From Thetidibacter halocola (GTDB taxonomy: Bacteria; Pseudomonadota; Alphaproteobacteria; Rhodobacterales; Rhodobacteraceae), in NCBI RefSeq assembly GCF_018224955.1, contig NZ_JAGTUU010000003.1, forward strand, positions 62,001 through 126,000: a DNA stretch of 64,000 bases. The letters run 5' to 3'. A program made the position numbers and the translations under genes. Every line of letters begins with the position of its first letter. Position 1 is the first letter of the stretch. Below are positions 9,515 to 19,931 of this stretch, piece by piece. The notes under the pieces were generated by a model. That model had not been told where the DNA came from. It was given only the letters and a program-made list of their open reading frames with translations, and ran no database searches.

Positions 9515-9539
9515 TCCGCGCCTGTGCCGACGGGGTCAT

Positions 9540-9599
9540 GGGGGCTCTGCCCCCGCGCCTGCGGCGCTCCCCCGGAGTTTTCCGGGCAAGATGAAGCAG
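9540..9599 (+). repeat. Dispersed hairpin repeat, family 1, copy 2
   Basis: GGGGGCTCTGCCCCC forms a first hairpin; it is followed by GCGCCTGCGGCGCTCCCCC, then the tail GGAGTTTTCCGGGCAAGATGAAG. It occupies most of the iscR to desulfurase spacer and ends 9 bases before the GTG of the desulfurase, so it will be in the operon mRNA just ahead of that gene's ribosome site. Confidence 0.8.
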
Positions 9600-9607
9600 G
9601 GGGCGTT

Positions 9608-10651
9608 GTGAGCCGGGTCTATCTCGACTGGAACGCGACGGCGCCTTTGCGGCCCGAGGCGCGCGACGCGATGATCGCGGCGATGGATGTCGTCGGCAAC
9701 CCGTCCTCGGTTCATGCCGAGGGACGTGCGGCCAAGGCGGTGATCGAGACGGCGCGGCGGCAGGTGGCGGCGGCCCTTGGCGCGGACGGGGCAGACGTGG
9801 TCTTTGTGTCGAGCGCGACCGAGGCGGCGGCGCTGTCCTGCGCGAGGCGGGGCCTGATGGGCGCGGATGTGGAACATGACGCGGTGGCGGCCTGGGTCGA
9901 CCCGGTGCTGCCGGTGGATCGCGACGGGCGTGTAACGGTGACGGATCCCGCGCGGAGCGTGCTTCAAGCGGCCAATTCCGAGACCGGCGTGGTGCAGGAA
10001 CTGGCGCAGGGGCTGGCGGTGGTCGATGCGACGCAGGCCTTCGGCAAGCTGCCGGTGGCCTTCAACTGGATGGGCTGCGGCATGGCGCTGGTCTCGGCGC
10101 ACAAGCTGGGTGGGCCCAAGGGTGTGGGCGCGCTGGTGATGCGGCGCGGCACCGACCTGACCGCGCAGATCAAGGGCGGCGGGCAGGAGATGGGGCGTCG
10201 ATCGGGCACCGAGAACGTGATCGGCATCGCCGGATTCGGCGCGGCGGCCGAGGCGGCGGTGCGCGATCTGGCGGCTGGTGCCTGGGTGCGCGTGACAGAA
10301 ATTAGAAATATTCTAGAAAAAGCCATTGAGGCTGACGCTCCAGAGACTATTTTTGTCGGGAAATCCGCGACGCGACTCCCGAACACGTCCTGTTTCGCCC
10401 TGCCGGGCTGGAAGGGCGAGACTCAGGTGATGCAGATGGACCTGGCCGGTTTCGCGATCAGCGCGGGATCAGCCTGTTCCAGCGGCAAGGTCCGCGCCAG
10501 CCGCGTGCTGCGGGCGATGGGATATGACGACACGGTGGCCGGTTCCGCGATCCGCGTGAGCCTTGGGCCCGAGACGACCGAGACCGATGTGCTGCGCTTT
10601 TCCGAGGCGTGGCTGAAACACTACCGGCGGCACCGCGAACGCGCCGCATGA
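9608..10651 (+). CDS. Cysteine desulfurase, IscS/NifS-like
   Basis: This PLP enzyme (347 aa) removes sulfur from cysteine for Fe-S cluster assembly. It begins with [18 protein letters not shown], has the PLP lysine K166 in [10 protein letters not shown] and the persulfide Cys C290 in [17 protein letters not shown], which marks the IscS/NifS (group I) class. GTG 9608 is chosen because the family N-terminus starts there; the open frame upstream from 9524 is the repeat element. A second desulfurase of the SufS class ends the same operon. Bases about 10297-10372 are strikingly AT-rich and use different codons from the rest of the gene. Confidence 0.92.
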   Translation: MSRVYLDWNATAPLRPEARDAMIAAMDVVGNPSSVHAEGRAAKAVIETARRQVAAALGADGADVVFVSSATEAAALSCARRGLMGADVEHDAVAAWVDPVLPVDRDGRVTVTDPARSVLQAANSETGVVQELAQGLAVVDATQAFGKLPVAFNWMGCGMALVSAHKLGGPKGVGALVMRRGTDLTAQIKGGGQEMGRRSGTENVIGIAGFGAAAEAAVRDLAAGAWVRVTEIRNILEKAIEADAPETIFVGKSATRLPNTSCFALPGWKGETQVMQMDLAGFAISAGSACSSGKVRASRVLRAMGYDDTVAGSAIRVSLGPETTETDVLRFSEAWLKHYRRHRERAA

Positions 10652-10667
10652 CGAGAGAGGGAAACGC

Positions 10668-12209
10668 ATGGCTGCGATCGACGACGTGCAGGTGAAGGAA
10701 GGGGTCGACCAGGAGACGGTGGATGCCGTCAAGTCCGTCGGCACCTACAAGCATGGCTGGGAAACCGAGATCGAGATGGAATACGCCCCCAAGGGGCTGA
10801 CGCCGGACATCGTGCGCCTGATCTCGGACAAGAACGAAGAGCCCGCCTGGATGACCGAGTGGCGGCTGGCCGCGCTGGAACGCTGGACGAAGATGAAGGA
10901 GCCGAAATGGGCGATGGTCCATTACCCGGAAATCGACTTCCAGAACCAGTATTACTACGCCCGGCCCAAGAGCATGTCGGAAAAGCCGAAATCTCTTGAT
11001 GATGTCGATCCCAAGCTGCTGGAAACCTATGCGAAACTCGGCATCCCGCTGAAGGAACAGATGATCCTCGCCGGTGTCGAGGGGGCCGACGCGGCGCCCG
11101 CCGAGGGCCGCGTGGGCGGCGGTGAGACGCGGCGCGTGGCAGTGGATGCGGTGTTCGATTCCGTTTCCGTCGGCACGACGTTCAAGGAAGAGCTGAGGAA
11201 GGCGGGCGTGATCTTCTGCTCGATCTCCGAGGCGGTGCGCGAGCATCCCGAGCTGGTGAAGAAATACCTCGGCTCGGTCGTGCCGGTCAGCGACAACTTC
11301 TACGCCACGCTGAACAGCGCGGTCTTCTCTGATGGTTCGTTCGTCTATGTCCCGCCGGGTGTGCGCTGCCCGATGGAGCTGTCGACCTATTTCCGCATCA
11401 ACGCCGAGAATACCGGCCAGTTCGAGCGGACGCTGATCATCGCCGACAAGGGATCGTACGTCTCCTACCTGGAGGGCTGCACCGCGCCCAAGCGCGACAC
11501 CGCGCAGCTGCACGCCGCTGTGGTCGAGATCATCATCGAGGAAGACGCCGAGGTGAAATATTCCACGGTGCAGAACTGGTATCCCGGCGACGAGGAAGGC
11601 CGCGGCGGCATCTACAACTTTGTCACCAAGCGCGCCGATTGCCGCGGCGCGCGGTCCAAGGTGATGTGGACGCAGGTCGAGACGGGCAGTGCGGTGACGT
11701 GGAAATACCCGTCCTGCATCCTGCGCGGCGACGACAGCCAAGGCGAGTTCTATTCCATCGCCATCGCCAACAACCACCAGCAGGCCGATACCGGTACCAA
11801 GATGGTGCACCTGGGCAAGAACACGAAGTCGCGGATCGTCTCTAAGGGGATCAGCGCGGGCGTGGCGCAGAACACCTATCGCGGTCTCGTCTCGATGCAC
11901 CCCAAGGCCAAGAACAGCCGCAACTACACCCAGTGCGACAGCCTGCTGATCGGCGACAAGTGCGGGGCGCACACCGTCCCTTACATCGAGGTCAAGAACA
12001 ACAGCAGCCGCTGCGAGCACGAGGCCACGACCTCGAAGGTGGACGACGACCAGCTGTTCTATTGCCGCCAGCGCGGCATGGACGAGGAAGAGGCCGTGGC
12101 GCTGGTGGTGAACGGTTTCTGCCGCGAGGTGTTGCAGGCCCTGCCGATGGAATTCGCCATGGAGGCGCAGCAGCTGGTTGCGATCTCTCTCGAAGGGTCG
12201 GTGGGCTGA
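10668..12209 (+). CDS. sufB: Fe-S cluster assembly scaffold SufB
   Basis: SufB (513 aa) is the scaffold subunit of the SufBC2D complex that builds Fe-S clusters in the cytoplasm. Typical blocks are [72 protein letters not shown] and the C-terminal [13 protein letters not shown] followed by [13 protein letters not shown], which includes the conserved Cys and Glu-rich end. It starts 16 bases after the desulfurase behind a GAGAGGG-type ribosome site. Four genes separate it from sufC. Confidence 0.97.
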   Translation: MAAIDDVQVKEGVDQETVDAVKSVGTYKHGWETEIEMEYAPKGLTPDIVRLISDKNEEPAWMTEWRLAALERWTKMKEPKWAMVHYPEIDFQNQYYYARPKSMSEKPKSLDDVDPKLLETYAKLGIPLKEQMILAGVEGADAAPAEGRVGGGETRRVAVDAVFDSVSVGTTFKEELRKAGVIFCSISEAVREHPELVKKYLGSVVPVSDNFYATLNSAVFSDGSFVYVPPGVRCPMELSTYFRINAENTGQFERTLIIADKGSYVSYLEGCTAPKRDTAQLHAAVVEIIIEEDAEVKYSTVQNWYPGDEEGRGGIYNFVTKRADCRGARSKVMWTQVETGSAVTWKYPSCILRGDDSQGEFYSIAIANNHQQADTGTKMVHLGKNTKSRIVSKGISAGVAQNTYRGLVSMHPKAKNSRNYTQCDSLLIGDKCGAHTVPYIEVKNNSSRCEHEATTSKVDDDQLFYCRQRGMDEEEAVALVVNGFCREVLQALPMEFAMEAQQLVAISLEGSVG

Positions 12210-12252
12210 GGCGGGGCTGACCCCGTCTCACACTGGATTGTGCGTGTGACAG

Positions 12253-12600
12253 ATGTCGCTTTCATATCCCGCGGTTGCGCCGCTGATCCTGCTCAGCCTG
12301 TCGAATGTCTTCATGACCTTCGCCTGGTATGGGCACCTGAAGGTCAAGGCGGCGCCGCTGATGCTGGTGATCCTCGTCAGTTGGGGGATCGCCTTTTTCG
12401 AGTATTGCCTGGCGGTTCCGGCCAACCGGATCGGACATCAGGTCTATTCCGCGGCGCAGCTCAAGACGATCCAGGAGGTGATCTCGCTCACCGTATTCGT
12501 GGCGTTCTCGGTGCTGTATCTGAAGGAAAGCGTCGGCTGGAATACCCTCATCGGCTTCGGTCTGATCGCGCTCGGCGCGGCTTTCGTGTTCCGGGGGTGA
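12253..12600 (+). CDS. DUF486 (DMT-like) membrane protein
   Basis: This 115-residue inner-membrane protein has four hydrophobic segments and matches DUF486, a short DMT/EamA-like family (YGHLKVKAAPLMLVILVSWG, FFEYCLAVPANRIG, and QLKTIQEVISLTVFVAFSVL). The transport role is unproven. It lies 43 bases after sufB and runs into the next small membrane gene, so it appears to be part of the suf transcript. Confidence 0.88.
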   Translation: MSLSYPAVAPLILLSLSNVFMTFAWYGHLKVKAAPLMLVILVSWGIAFFEYCLAVPANRIGHQVYSAAQLKTIQEVISLTVFVAFSVLYLKESVGWNTLIGFGLIALGAAFVFRG

Positions 12601-12604
12601 GGGC

Positions 12605-12796
12605 ATGATCGCGCAGGCCATAAACGCGACCGCCGGGATCGGCATCGGGGTCTTTCTCGGCTGCCTGATCGGCTTCGGCATCCGCGCGCGCTCGGGCAAG
12701 CGCGAGGGGCTGGTGATGGGCTCGGTCTGGAAGACTGCCGTGCTGGCCGGGATGCTGGCCTGGTCCGTCGCGGCGCTTGGTTCGATGGCGTTCTGA
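12605..12796 (+). CDS. Small two-helix membrane protein, 63 aa
   Basis: I recognise no family. The protein has two hydrophobic segments (about residues 8-26 and 42-62) separated by a basic loop RARSGKREG, giving a hairpin in the inner membrane. Its stop overlaps the ATG of the FkbM gene by one base (TGATG), and it starts 4 bases after the DUF486 gene, so translation coupling is likely. Confidence 0.65.
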   Translation: MIAQAINATAGIGIGVFLGCLIGFGIRARSGKREGLVMGSVWKTAVLAGMLAWSVAALGSMAF

Positions 12797-13476
12797 TGGA
12801 ACAGGTTGCGGCCCATATCGACGGACGGGATTTCGTCTTTCACCTCAACCACCCCGGATGCCCGATCCAGGGGCGCCACAAGGTGGGCAAGTTCTATGAG
12901 CGCGACGATCTCGACCGCGTCGCGCAGCATGTCGCCCCCGGCGCCCATGTGATCGACGTCGGCGCGAACGTGGGCAATCACGCGCTCTACTTCGCGGCGC
13001 TGATGGGCGCGGCGCGGGTGATCTGCGTGGAACCGAACCCCAAGGCCATCGCCGCGCTGCGGGCCAATGTGCAGGCGAACGGGCTGGGCGAGGTGATCTC
13101 GCTGGATGCGCTGGGCGTGGGCCTGTCGGACTTGGCCGAGGACGGCTATCGCATCGAACCGGCTGGCCGCAACCTGGGCGCGGCGCGGCTGGTGCCCGGG
13201 GGCGGGATCGCGCTGCATCGGGGCGACGACCTGTTCGGCGAAGACCCCGTCGACCTCATCAAGATCGACGTCGAGGGGATGGAAATGCGCGTGCTGCGCG
13301 GGTTCTCGGAAACCATCGCGCGTACGCGGCCGTCGCTGTTCGTCGAGGTGGACGAGGAGAACGCCGAGGACTTTGCCAACTGGGCTGCAGAAAACGCCTA
13401 TCGCACCGTCTTCAGCGCCCGCCACCAGAAGGCCAACGTGAACCACTTCCTGCAAGCCGAGGAGGCGCAGCGATGA
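12796..13476 (+). CDS. FkbM family methyltransferase
   Basis: This 226-residue SAM-dependent methyltransferase shows the FkbM pattern: [19 protein letters not shown] (SAM motif I), [17 protein letters not shown] (motif II with acidic ribose-binding residue) and [19 protein letters not shown]. Such enzymes O-methylate sugars or other hydroxyls; the substrate here is unknown. It sits between sufB and sufC and overlaps both flanking genes by 1 and 4 bases, so it is expressed with the Fe-S operon although no link to cluster assembly is known. Confidence 0.9.
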   Translation: MEQVAAHIDGRDFVFHLNHPGCPIQGRHKVGKFYERDDLDRVAQHVAPGAHVIDVGANVGNHALYFAALMGAARVICVEPNPKAIAALRANVQANGLGEVISLDALGVGLSDLAEDGYRIEPAGRNLGAARLVPGGGIALHRGDDLFGEDPVDLIKIDVEGMEMRVLRGFSETIARTRPSLFVEVDEENAEDFANWAAENAYRTVFSARHQKANVNHFLQAEEAQR

Positions 13477-13787
13477 TCCTGACCACCACCGGAACCGTCG
13501 AGGGGCGCCGTGTCACCGACTATCGCGGCATCGTCGTGGGCGAGGCGATCATGGGCGCCAACGTGGTGCGCGACTTTTTCGCCGGGATCACCGACATCGT
13601 CGGCGGCCGCTCGGGCGCCTATGAATCGAAATTGCAGGACGCGCGGCAGACCGCGCTGCTGGAACTGGAACAACGCGCGGCCGCACTTGGCGCCAACGCC
13701 GTGATCGGCGTCGACCTGGATTACGAGGTGGTGGGCGACTCGATGCTCATGGTCTCGGCCTCTGGCACCGCCGTGGTGCTGGACTGA
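13473..13787 (+). CDS. YbjQ/UPF0145 family protein
   Basis: This 104-residue protein matches the YbjQ (UPF0145) family, with [25 protein letters not shown] shortened here to its core [14 protein letters not shown] and the block [17 protein letters not shown]. Members form compact beta barrels and are often called heavy-metal-binding on structural grounds; the function is not established. It overlaps FkbM by ATGA and precedes sufC by 43 bases. Confidence 0.9.
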   Translation: MILTTTGTVEGRRVTDYRGIVVGEAIMGANVVRDFFAGITDIVGGRSGAYESKLQDARQTALLELEQRAAALGANAVIGVDLDYEVVGDSMLMVSASGTAVVLD

Positions 13788-13830
13788 CCATAACGGGCCT
13801 CTCGGGCCACTAGGGATGAAAGAGGGAAAA

Positions 13831-14585
<755 letters not shown>

Positions 14586-14586
<1 letters not shown>

Positions 14587-15863
14587 TGGCGCTTCCCCAG
14601 GCAAAACAGGATACGACCGAGGCGCGGCTTTCGCGGCTGTCCCTGCCGGAAGGCGGCTGGCCCGAGGCCGCCCGCCGCGACGCGCTGACCCGCCTGCGGG
14701 CGATGGGCCTGCCCAATGCGCGCGACGAGTATTGGAAATACACCCGTCCCGATACGCTGACCGCGCCTGAGGCGCCGCAGGCCGCTGTGCTGCATGCCGA
14801 CGAGACGCCGATTTTCGGGGCGCGCGACACGCTGACGGTGGTGTTCGTCGATGGTGAGTTCGACGCCAAGGCCTCCGACGACCTGGCCATGAGCGGCGTC
14901 ACCATCGACCGTCTTGCCGGTGCGCCCGACATCCACTGGGCCAAGGACATCTACGGCAAGCTGGAAACCGCGGGCCAGATTCCGGTCGCCCGGCCGCTGG
15001 CCACGCTCAACACCGCCTTCGCCACGGACGGCCTGCTGATCCATGTCACCGGCAAGGCGGAAAAACCGATCCACTTCGTCTACCGGCACGGTTCGGAAAC
15101 CTCGGACGCGATCCTGCACCACGTGGTCAGGGTCGATGCGGGCGCCGAGGTGACGATCCTCGAATCCGGCCCCGCCGCCGCGCGCTTCAACAAGTGCATG
15201 GAGGTCGACATCGCCGATGGCGGCGCGCTGCATCATGTCCGCACGCAGGGCCGCGACCACCAGCGCCGCGCGGCGACGCATCTCTTTGCGCGTCTCGGCA
15301 CCGAAAGCACGTTCAAGACCTTCACCCTCACGGTGAACGGCGTGCTGACCCGGAACGAGGTGATCGTCGATCTGACCGGCGACGACGCGGTGGCGCATGT
15401 CGCCGGAGCCTGCCTCGGCGATGGCGATTTCCACCATGACGACACGGTGTTCATCACCCATGACGCGGTGAATTGCGAAAGCCGGCAGGTCTTCAAGAAG
15501 GTGCTGCGCAACGGCGCCGTGGGCGTCTTCCAGGGCAAGATCCTGGTCAAACCGGGCGCGCAGAAGACCGACGGCTACCAGATCAGCCAGTCGCTGCTGC
15601 TGGACGACGACAGCCAGTTCCTCGCCAAGCCGGAGCTGGAAATCTACGCCGATGACGTGGCCTGTTCGCATGGCTCGACCTCGGGCGGCATCGATGATGA
15701 CAGCCTGTTCTACCTGCGCGCCCGCGGCATTCCCCGCGGCGAGGCCGAGGACCTGATGACCATCGCCTTCATCGCCGAGGCGGTGCAGGAGGTCGAGGAC
15801 GTGTCCCTGCAGGAAGAAATCGTCGAGCGTGTCTCGGCCTGGCTTGCGCGTCACCGCCGCTGA
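14586..15863 (+). CDS. sufD: Fe-S assembly protein SufD
   Basis: SufD (425 aa) pairs with SufB in the cluster scaffold. Recognisable segments are LPNARDEYWKYTRPD near the N-terminus, FVYRHGSETSDAILHHVVRV, and the C-terminal CSHGSTSGGIDDDSLFYLRARG with the conserved His. ATG 14586 overlaps the sufC stop; the frame is open further upstream only as an out-of-frame shadow of sufC. Its stop overlaps the next start by one base. Confidence 0.96.
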
Positions 15864-16354
15864 TGCCGGTCACGACGGATATCGCGGCCAGCTATCGCAG
15901 GCCCGGGGCGGTGGTGAAGCACCTTTTGTCGCGCGGCCCCGATGAGCCGCGCGCGCTGGCCTATCTCATGGCCGGCTGCGTCTTGATGTTCGTCGCCAAC
16001 CTGCCTGCCCAGGCGCGCAAGGCGCACCTGGAAGAGGGCGATCTGAACATGGCGATGGGCGGCGCGCTGCTGGCCATCGTGTTCATCCTGCCGCTGGTGC
16101 TGTATGTGCTGGCCTGGCTCACGCAGGCCGTGGCGCGGATGCTGGGCCGCCCCGTCTCGGGCCATGGTGCGCGGCTGGCGCTGTTCTGGGCGCTGCTTGC
16201 TGCCTCGCCGTTGATCCTGCTCAACGGGCTGGTGGCGGGTCTGATCGGGCCGGGCCCGGCGCTGACACTGGTCGGCGCGATCTGGTTCGGCGTGTTCCTG
16301 TGGTTCTGGCTGTCGGGCCTGCGGGCCGCCGCGGCCATCGGGGGTGAGGCGTGA
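15863..16354 (+). CDS. YIP1-like membrane protein 1
   Basis: This 163-residue inner-membrane protein has about four hydrophobic segments (residues ~33-50, 67-90, 105-130, 135-155). It resembles the YIP1-domain membrane proteins that sit between sufD and sufS in related bacteria. No catalytic motif is seen. It overlaps sufD by one base and the second YIP1-like gene by four, so both are translated with the suf genes. The function is unknown. Confidence 0.75.
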   Translation: MPVTTDIAASYRRPGAVVKHLLSRGPDEPRALAYLMAGCVLMFVANLPAQARKAHLEEGDLNMAMGGALLAIVFILPLVLYVLAWLTQAVARMLGRPVSGHGARLALFWALLAASPLILLNGLVAGLIGPGPALTLVGAIWFGVFLWFWLSGLRAAAAIGGEA

Positions 16355-16927
16355 CGCTCCAGGGCTTTCTCAGCCTCGCCGTGCAAAGCGTGACCGCGCC
16401 CCGCCAGGTGGCCCGGCTGCTCCTGTCCATCGACCTCTCGCGCGAGGCGCTGCGCACTGCCTTTGCGCTGGTGATCGTACTCAACGCGATTGTCTATGCG
16501 CTGTCGCAGATCCTGTCGGGCGGCGCCGTGCCGGTGCTGTTGGCCAGCCCCGTGGTCTTCATGGTGCTCCAGGGCGCGACGCTGGCGGGCACCATTGCCG
16601 CCATCGCCGCGATCGGCCGCGGCCTTGGCGGTGCCGGCCGGATCGAGGATATCGCCCTGATGATGATCTGGCTCCAGGCGCTGCGCCTGCTCGCGCAACT
16701 GGCGATTCTGCTGGTCCTGCCGCTGTCGCCGGCGCTGGGCTCGGCGCTGGTCGGGCTTGCCACGGTGCTGGGCATCTGGATCGCGGCGCATTTCATCGAC
16801 GAGGCGCATGGATTCGACAACATGTGGCGCGCGATCCTGACGCTTGTGCTGGGCGTCCTGGCGGTGATCGTGGCGCTGTCCTTCCTCCTGACCCTCGCCG
16901 GGGTCGATCCGAACCAGGTGACTGGCT

Positions 16928-16935
<8 letters not shown>
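16351..16935 (+). CDS. YIP1-like membrane protein 2
   Basis: This 194-residue protein has five to six hydrophobic segments and an N-terminal LSLAVQSVTAPRQVARLLL typical of YIP1 family proteins of this locus. An amphipathic stretch with FIDEAHGFDNMWRA precedes the last two helices. It starts with GTG or an equivalent start within the previous gene's end (4-base overlap), and its tail overlaps the sufS start by 8 bases. A role at the membrane for the Suf system is possible but unproven. Confidence 0.78.
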
Positions 16936-18148
<1,213 letters not shown>

Positions 18149-18193
18149 CTTCCCGGCGCGGCGCGCCCCTGGTCCTGTGCGCGGCGTCCCCGC

Positions 18194-18250
18194 TTCATCT
18201 TGCCTGATAAACTCCGGGGGAGTCGCGTAGCGACGGGGGCAGAGCCCCCT
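18194..18250 (-). repeat. Dispersed hairpin repeat, family 1, copy 3
   Basis: On the minus strand: GGGGGCTCTGCCCCC, then GTCGC-TAC-GCGAC, TCCCCCGGAGTTTATCAGGCAAGATGAAG. This is the clearest full-length copy. It lies between the convergent ends of sufS and the spermidine-synthase-like gene, a position where its hairpins could terminate transcription in both directions. Confidence 0.82.
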
Positions 18251-18255
18251 CTTGC

Positions 18256-19740
18256 TCAGTCCCGCGCGCCCACCAGCCGGTCGATCGGCGCATAATCGTC
18301 GGTAAGCACCATGCCCCGCGCCGCGATCCGGTCGACGAACTCGGGCGCCAGCGCGGCAAAGCGTTTCCGGTCCGGCGCGGGCACCGCGAAACTGTCGCCC
18401 GGCGTCGGCCGGTCGCCCGCCGCGATCACCATGACGATGCGCTCACCGGGTTCCGGACGGCGGGCCTCGGCCCAGATCTCGACCTCGGGAAACACGTCGC
18501 GAAGCGTCGCCACCAGGCTGCCCACGGCGGCAAGGCTGTCGGAATAGTCGATCACGTTCATCAGGTAGCTGCCGCCCGGCTCCAGCCGCGCCGCCACCAG
18601 ATCGAAGAACTCCCGCGTCACCAGGTGCTGCGGCACGGCGGTGTCGGTGAAGGCATCGCCCACGATCACGTCATAACGCGTGTCGCGCCGCGCCAGCGCC
18701 ACGCGGGCGTCCTCGTGCAGCACCTCGGCGCTGTCGGGATCGAACCAGAAATCCGAGGCCGCCAGCGCCGTCACGGCCGGGTCGATCTCGGCCACCGTCA
18801 CGCGCGTCAGCCCCCGGTCGGCGAAGGCCCGTGGCAGCGTATAGCTGCCCCCGCCGATGAAGAATGACGAGAAGTCCCGCCCGGGCGCCCGCAGCCGCGC
18901 CAGCGCGTCCAGCATCGCCCCATGATCCGTGAACATGACCTGCGGCAGGTCCCGGGCCGAGATCCCGTGCACCAGGTGGTCCAGCACCATCGCCCTGACC
19001 GGGCTTTGCGGATCGGCCGAGAAATCCTGCACCGCCAGGCAGAAATACCGGCTCTCGACGGTGCAGGGGCCGGGCGCCAGCAGCGACTGGCCCGCCGCGA
19101 GCAGCGCCGCGATCCCGCCCAGCACGCAAGCCGCCGACACGCGCCGCGCCAGCCACAGGCACAGTGCCGCGCCCGCCACGTAGACCGCCGTCACCACCGC
19201 CAGCGTCACGATGCTTCCCAGCCACGAGATGAAGACGAATCCCGCCAGCAGCGTTCCCGCGATCGCCCCGACGGCGCCGGACGCGAACATCGCCCCCAGC
19301 GCCTGCCCCTGGCGCCCGCTGCCATCCAGTGCCGCCTTGGTCAGCACCGGCGCCGGCACCCCGGCAAAGAAAGACGGCAGGAAGAAGGCCGCCACCGTCA
19401 GCCCGGTGATCCCCCAGACCGGCGAAGTACCCCCCGCCAGGACCGGACCCGCCGCCAGCCGCAGCGCCTGACCCGCCAGCGCCGTCGTCACCGCCGCGCC
19501 CAGCAGCGCCCAGCCCGTCGCCGCCAACGCCCGCCGCAAGGGCCGTTCGGCCAGCACGCCGCCCCACCAGTGCCCGGCCGAGAACCCCGCCAGAACCACC
19601 GCGATCACCGCCGTCCAGGTATACAGCGACATGCCCACGTAGGGCGCCAGCATCCGCCCCGCCACGATCTCGACGACCAGCGAGGCTGCCGACACGGCGG
19701 CCTGCACCAGAACCAGAAGCCAGAGCGGTGTGGCGCGCAT
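18256..19740 (-). CDS. Membrane protein with C-terminal spermidine synthase-like domain
   Basis: The 494-residue protein starts at ATG 19740 (GAGGG upstream). Residues ~1-220 hold about seven hydrophobic segments (SAASLVVEIVAGRMLAPYVG is characteristic). Residues ~250-480 form a Rossmann-like SAM-binding domain: FFIGGGSYTLPRAFADRG, VTVAEIDPAVTALA, DARVALAR and YDVIVGDAFTDTAVP. Such fused membrane/aminopropyltransferase-like proteins are common in proteobacteria, and their reaction is unknown. The open frame runs on to 20826 only as a shadow of the peroxidase gene. Confidence 0.85.
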   Translation of the reverse strand: MRATPLWLLVLVQAAVSAASLVVEIVAGRMLAPYVGMSLYTWTAVIAVVLAGFSAGHWWGGVLAERPLRRALAATGWALLGAAVTTALAGQALRLAAGPVLAGGTSPVWGITGLTVAAFFLPSFFAGVPAPVLTKAALDGSGRQGQALGAMFASGAVGAIAGTLLAGFVFISWLGSIVTLAVVTAVYVAGAALCLWLARRVSAACVLGGIAALLAAGQSLLAPGPCTVESRYFCLAVQDFSADPQSPVRAMVLDHLVHGISARDLPQVMFTDHGAMLDALARLRAPGRDFSSFFIGGGSYTLPRAFADRGLTRVTVAEIDPAVTALAASDFWFDPDSAEVLHEDARVALARRDTRYDVIVGDAFTDTAVPQHLVTREFFDLVAARLEPGGSYLMNVIDYSDSLAAVGSLVATLRDVFPEVEIWAEARRPEPGERIVMVIAAGDRPTPGDSFAVPAPDRKRFAALAPEFVDRIAARGMVLTDDYAPIDRLVGARD

Positions 19741-19878
19741 GATGAACCCTCGCGGAAAATCCCGAGGCCCATCTTGCCCGCCGATGCCCCCGCCGCAAGG
19801 CCAGTCGGCTTCTTTGAGCCACAAATAGCCCGGACGAAGCCCCGAAGGACGATGCGGGCAGAGCCCCGACCGCCGCAG

Positions 19879-19911
19879 GATCCGGCGCAGGCGCATTGCC
19901 CGCGCCGGATC
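19879..19911 (-). terminator. Hairpin after the heme peroxidase gene
   Basis: GATCCGGCGC (19879-19888) and GCGCCGGATC (19902-19911) are perfect 10-base arms with a 13-base loop. They lie 20 bases downstream of the peroxidase stop on the minus strand. There is no clear T-run, so it may be a processing or Rho-assisted terminator. Confidence 0.45.
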
Positions 19912-19931
19912 GCTCCGCCCGTGGGCGCGGC

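Noticed and set aside
9524-9607. N-terminal extension of the IscS-like desulfurase
   Set aside because: The extension is translated repeat DNA; the family N-terminus begins at GTG 9608.
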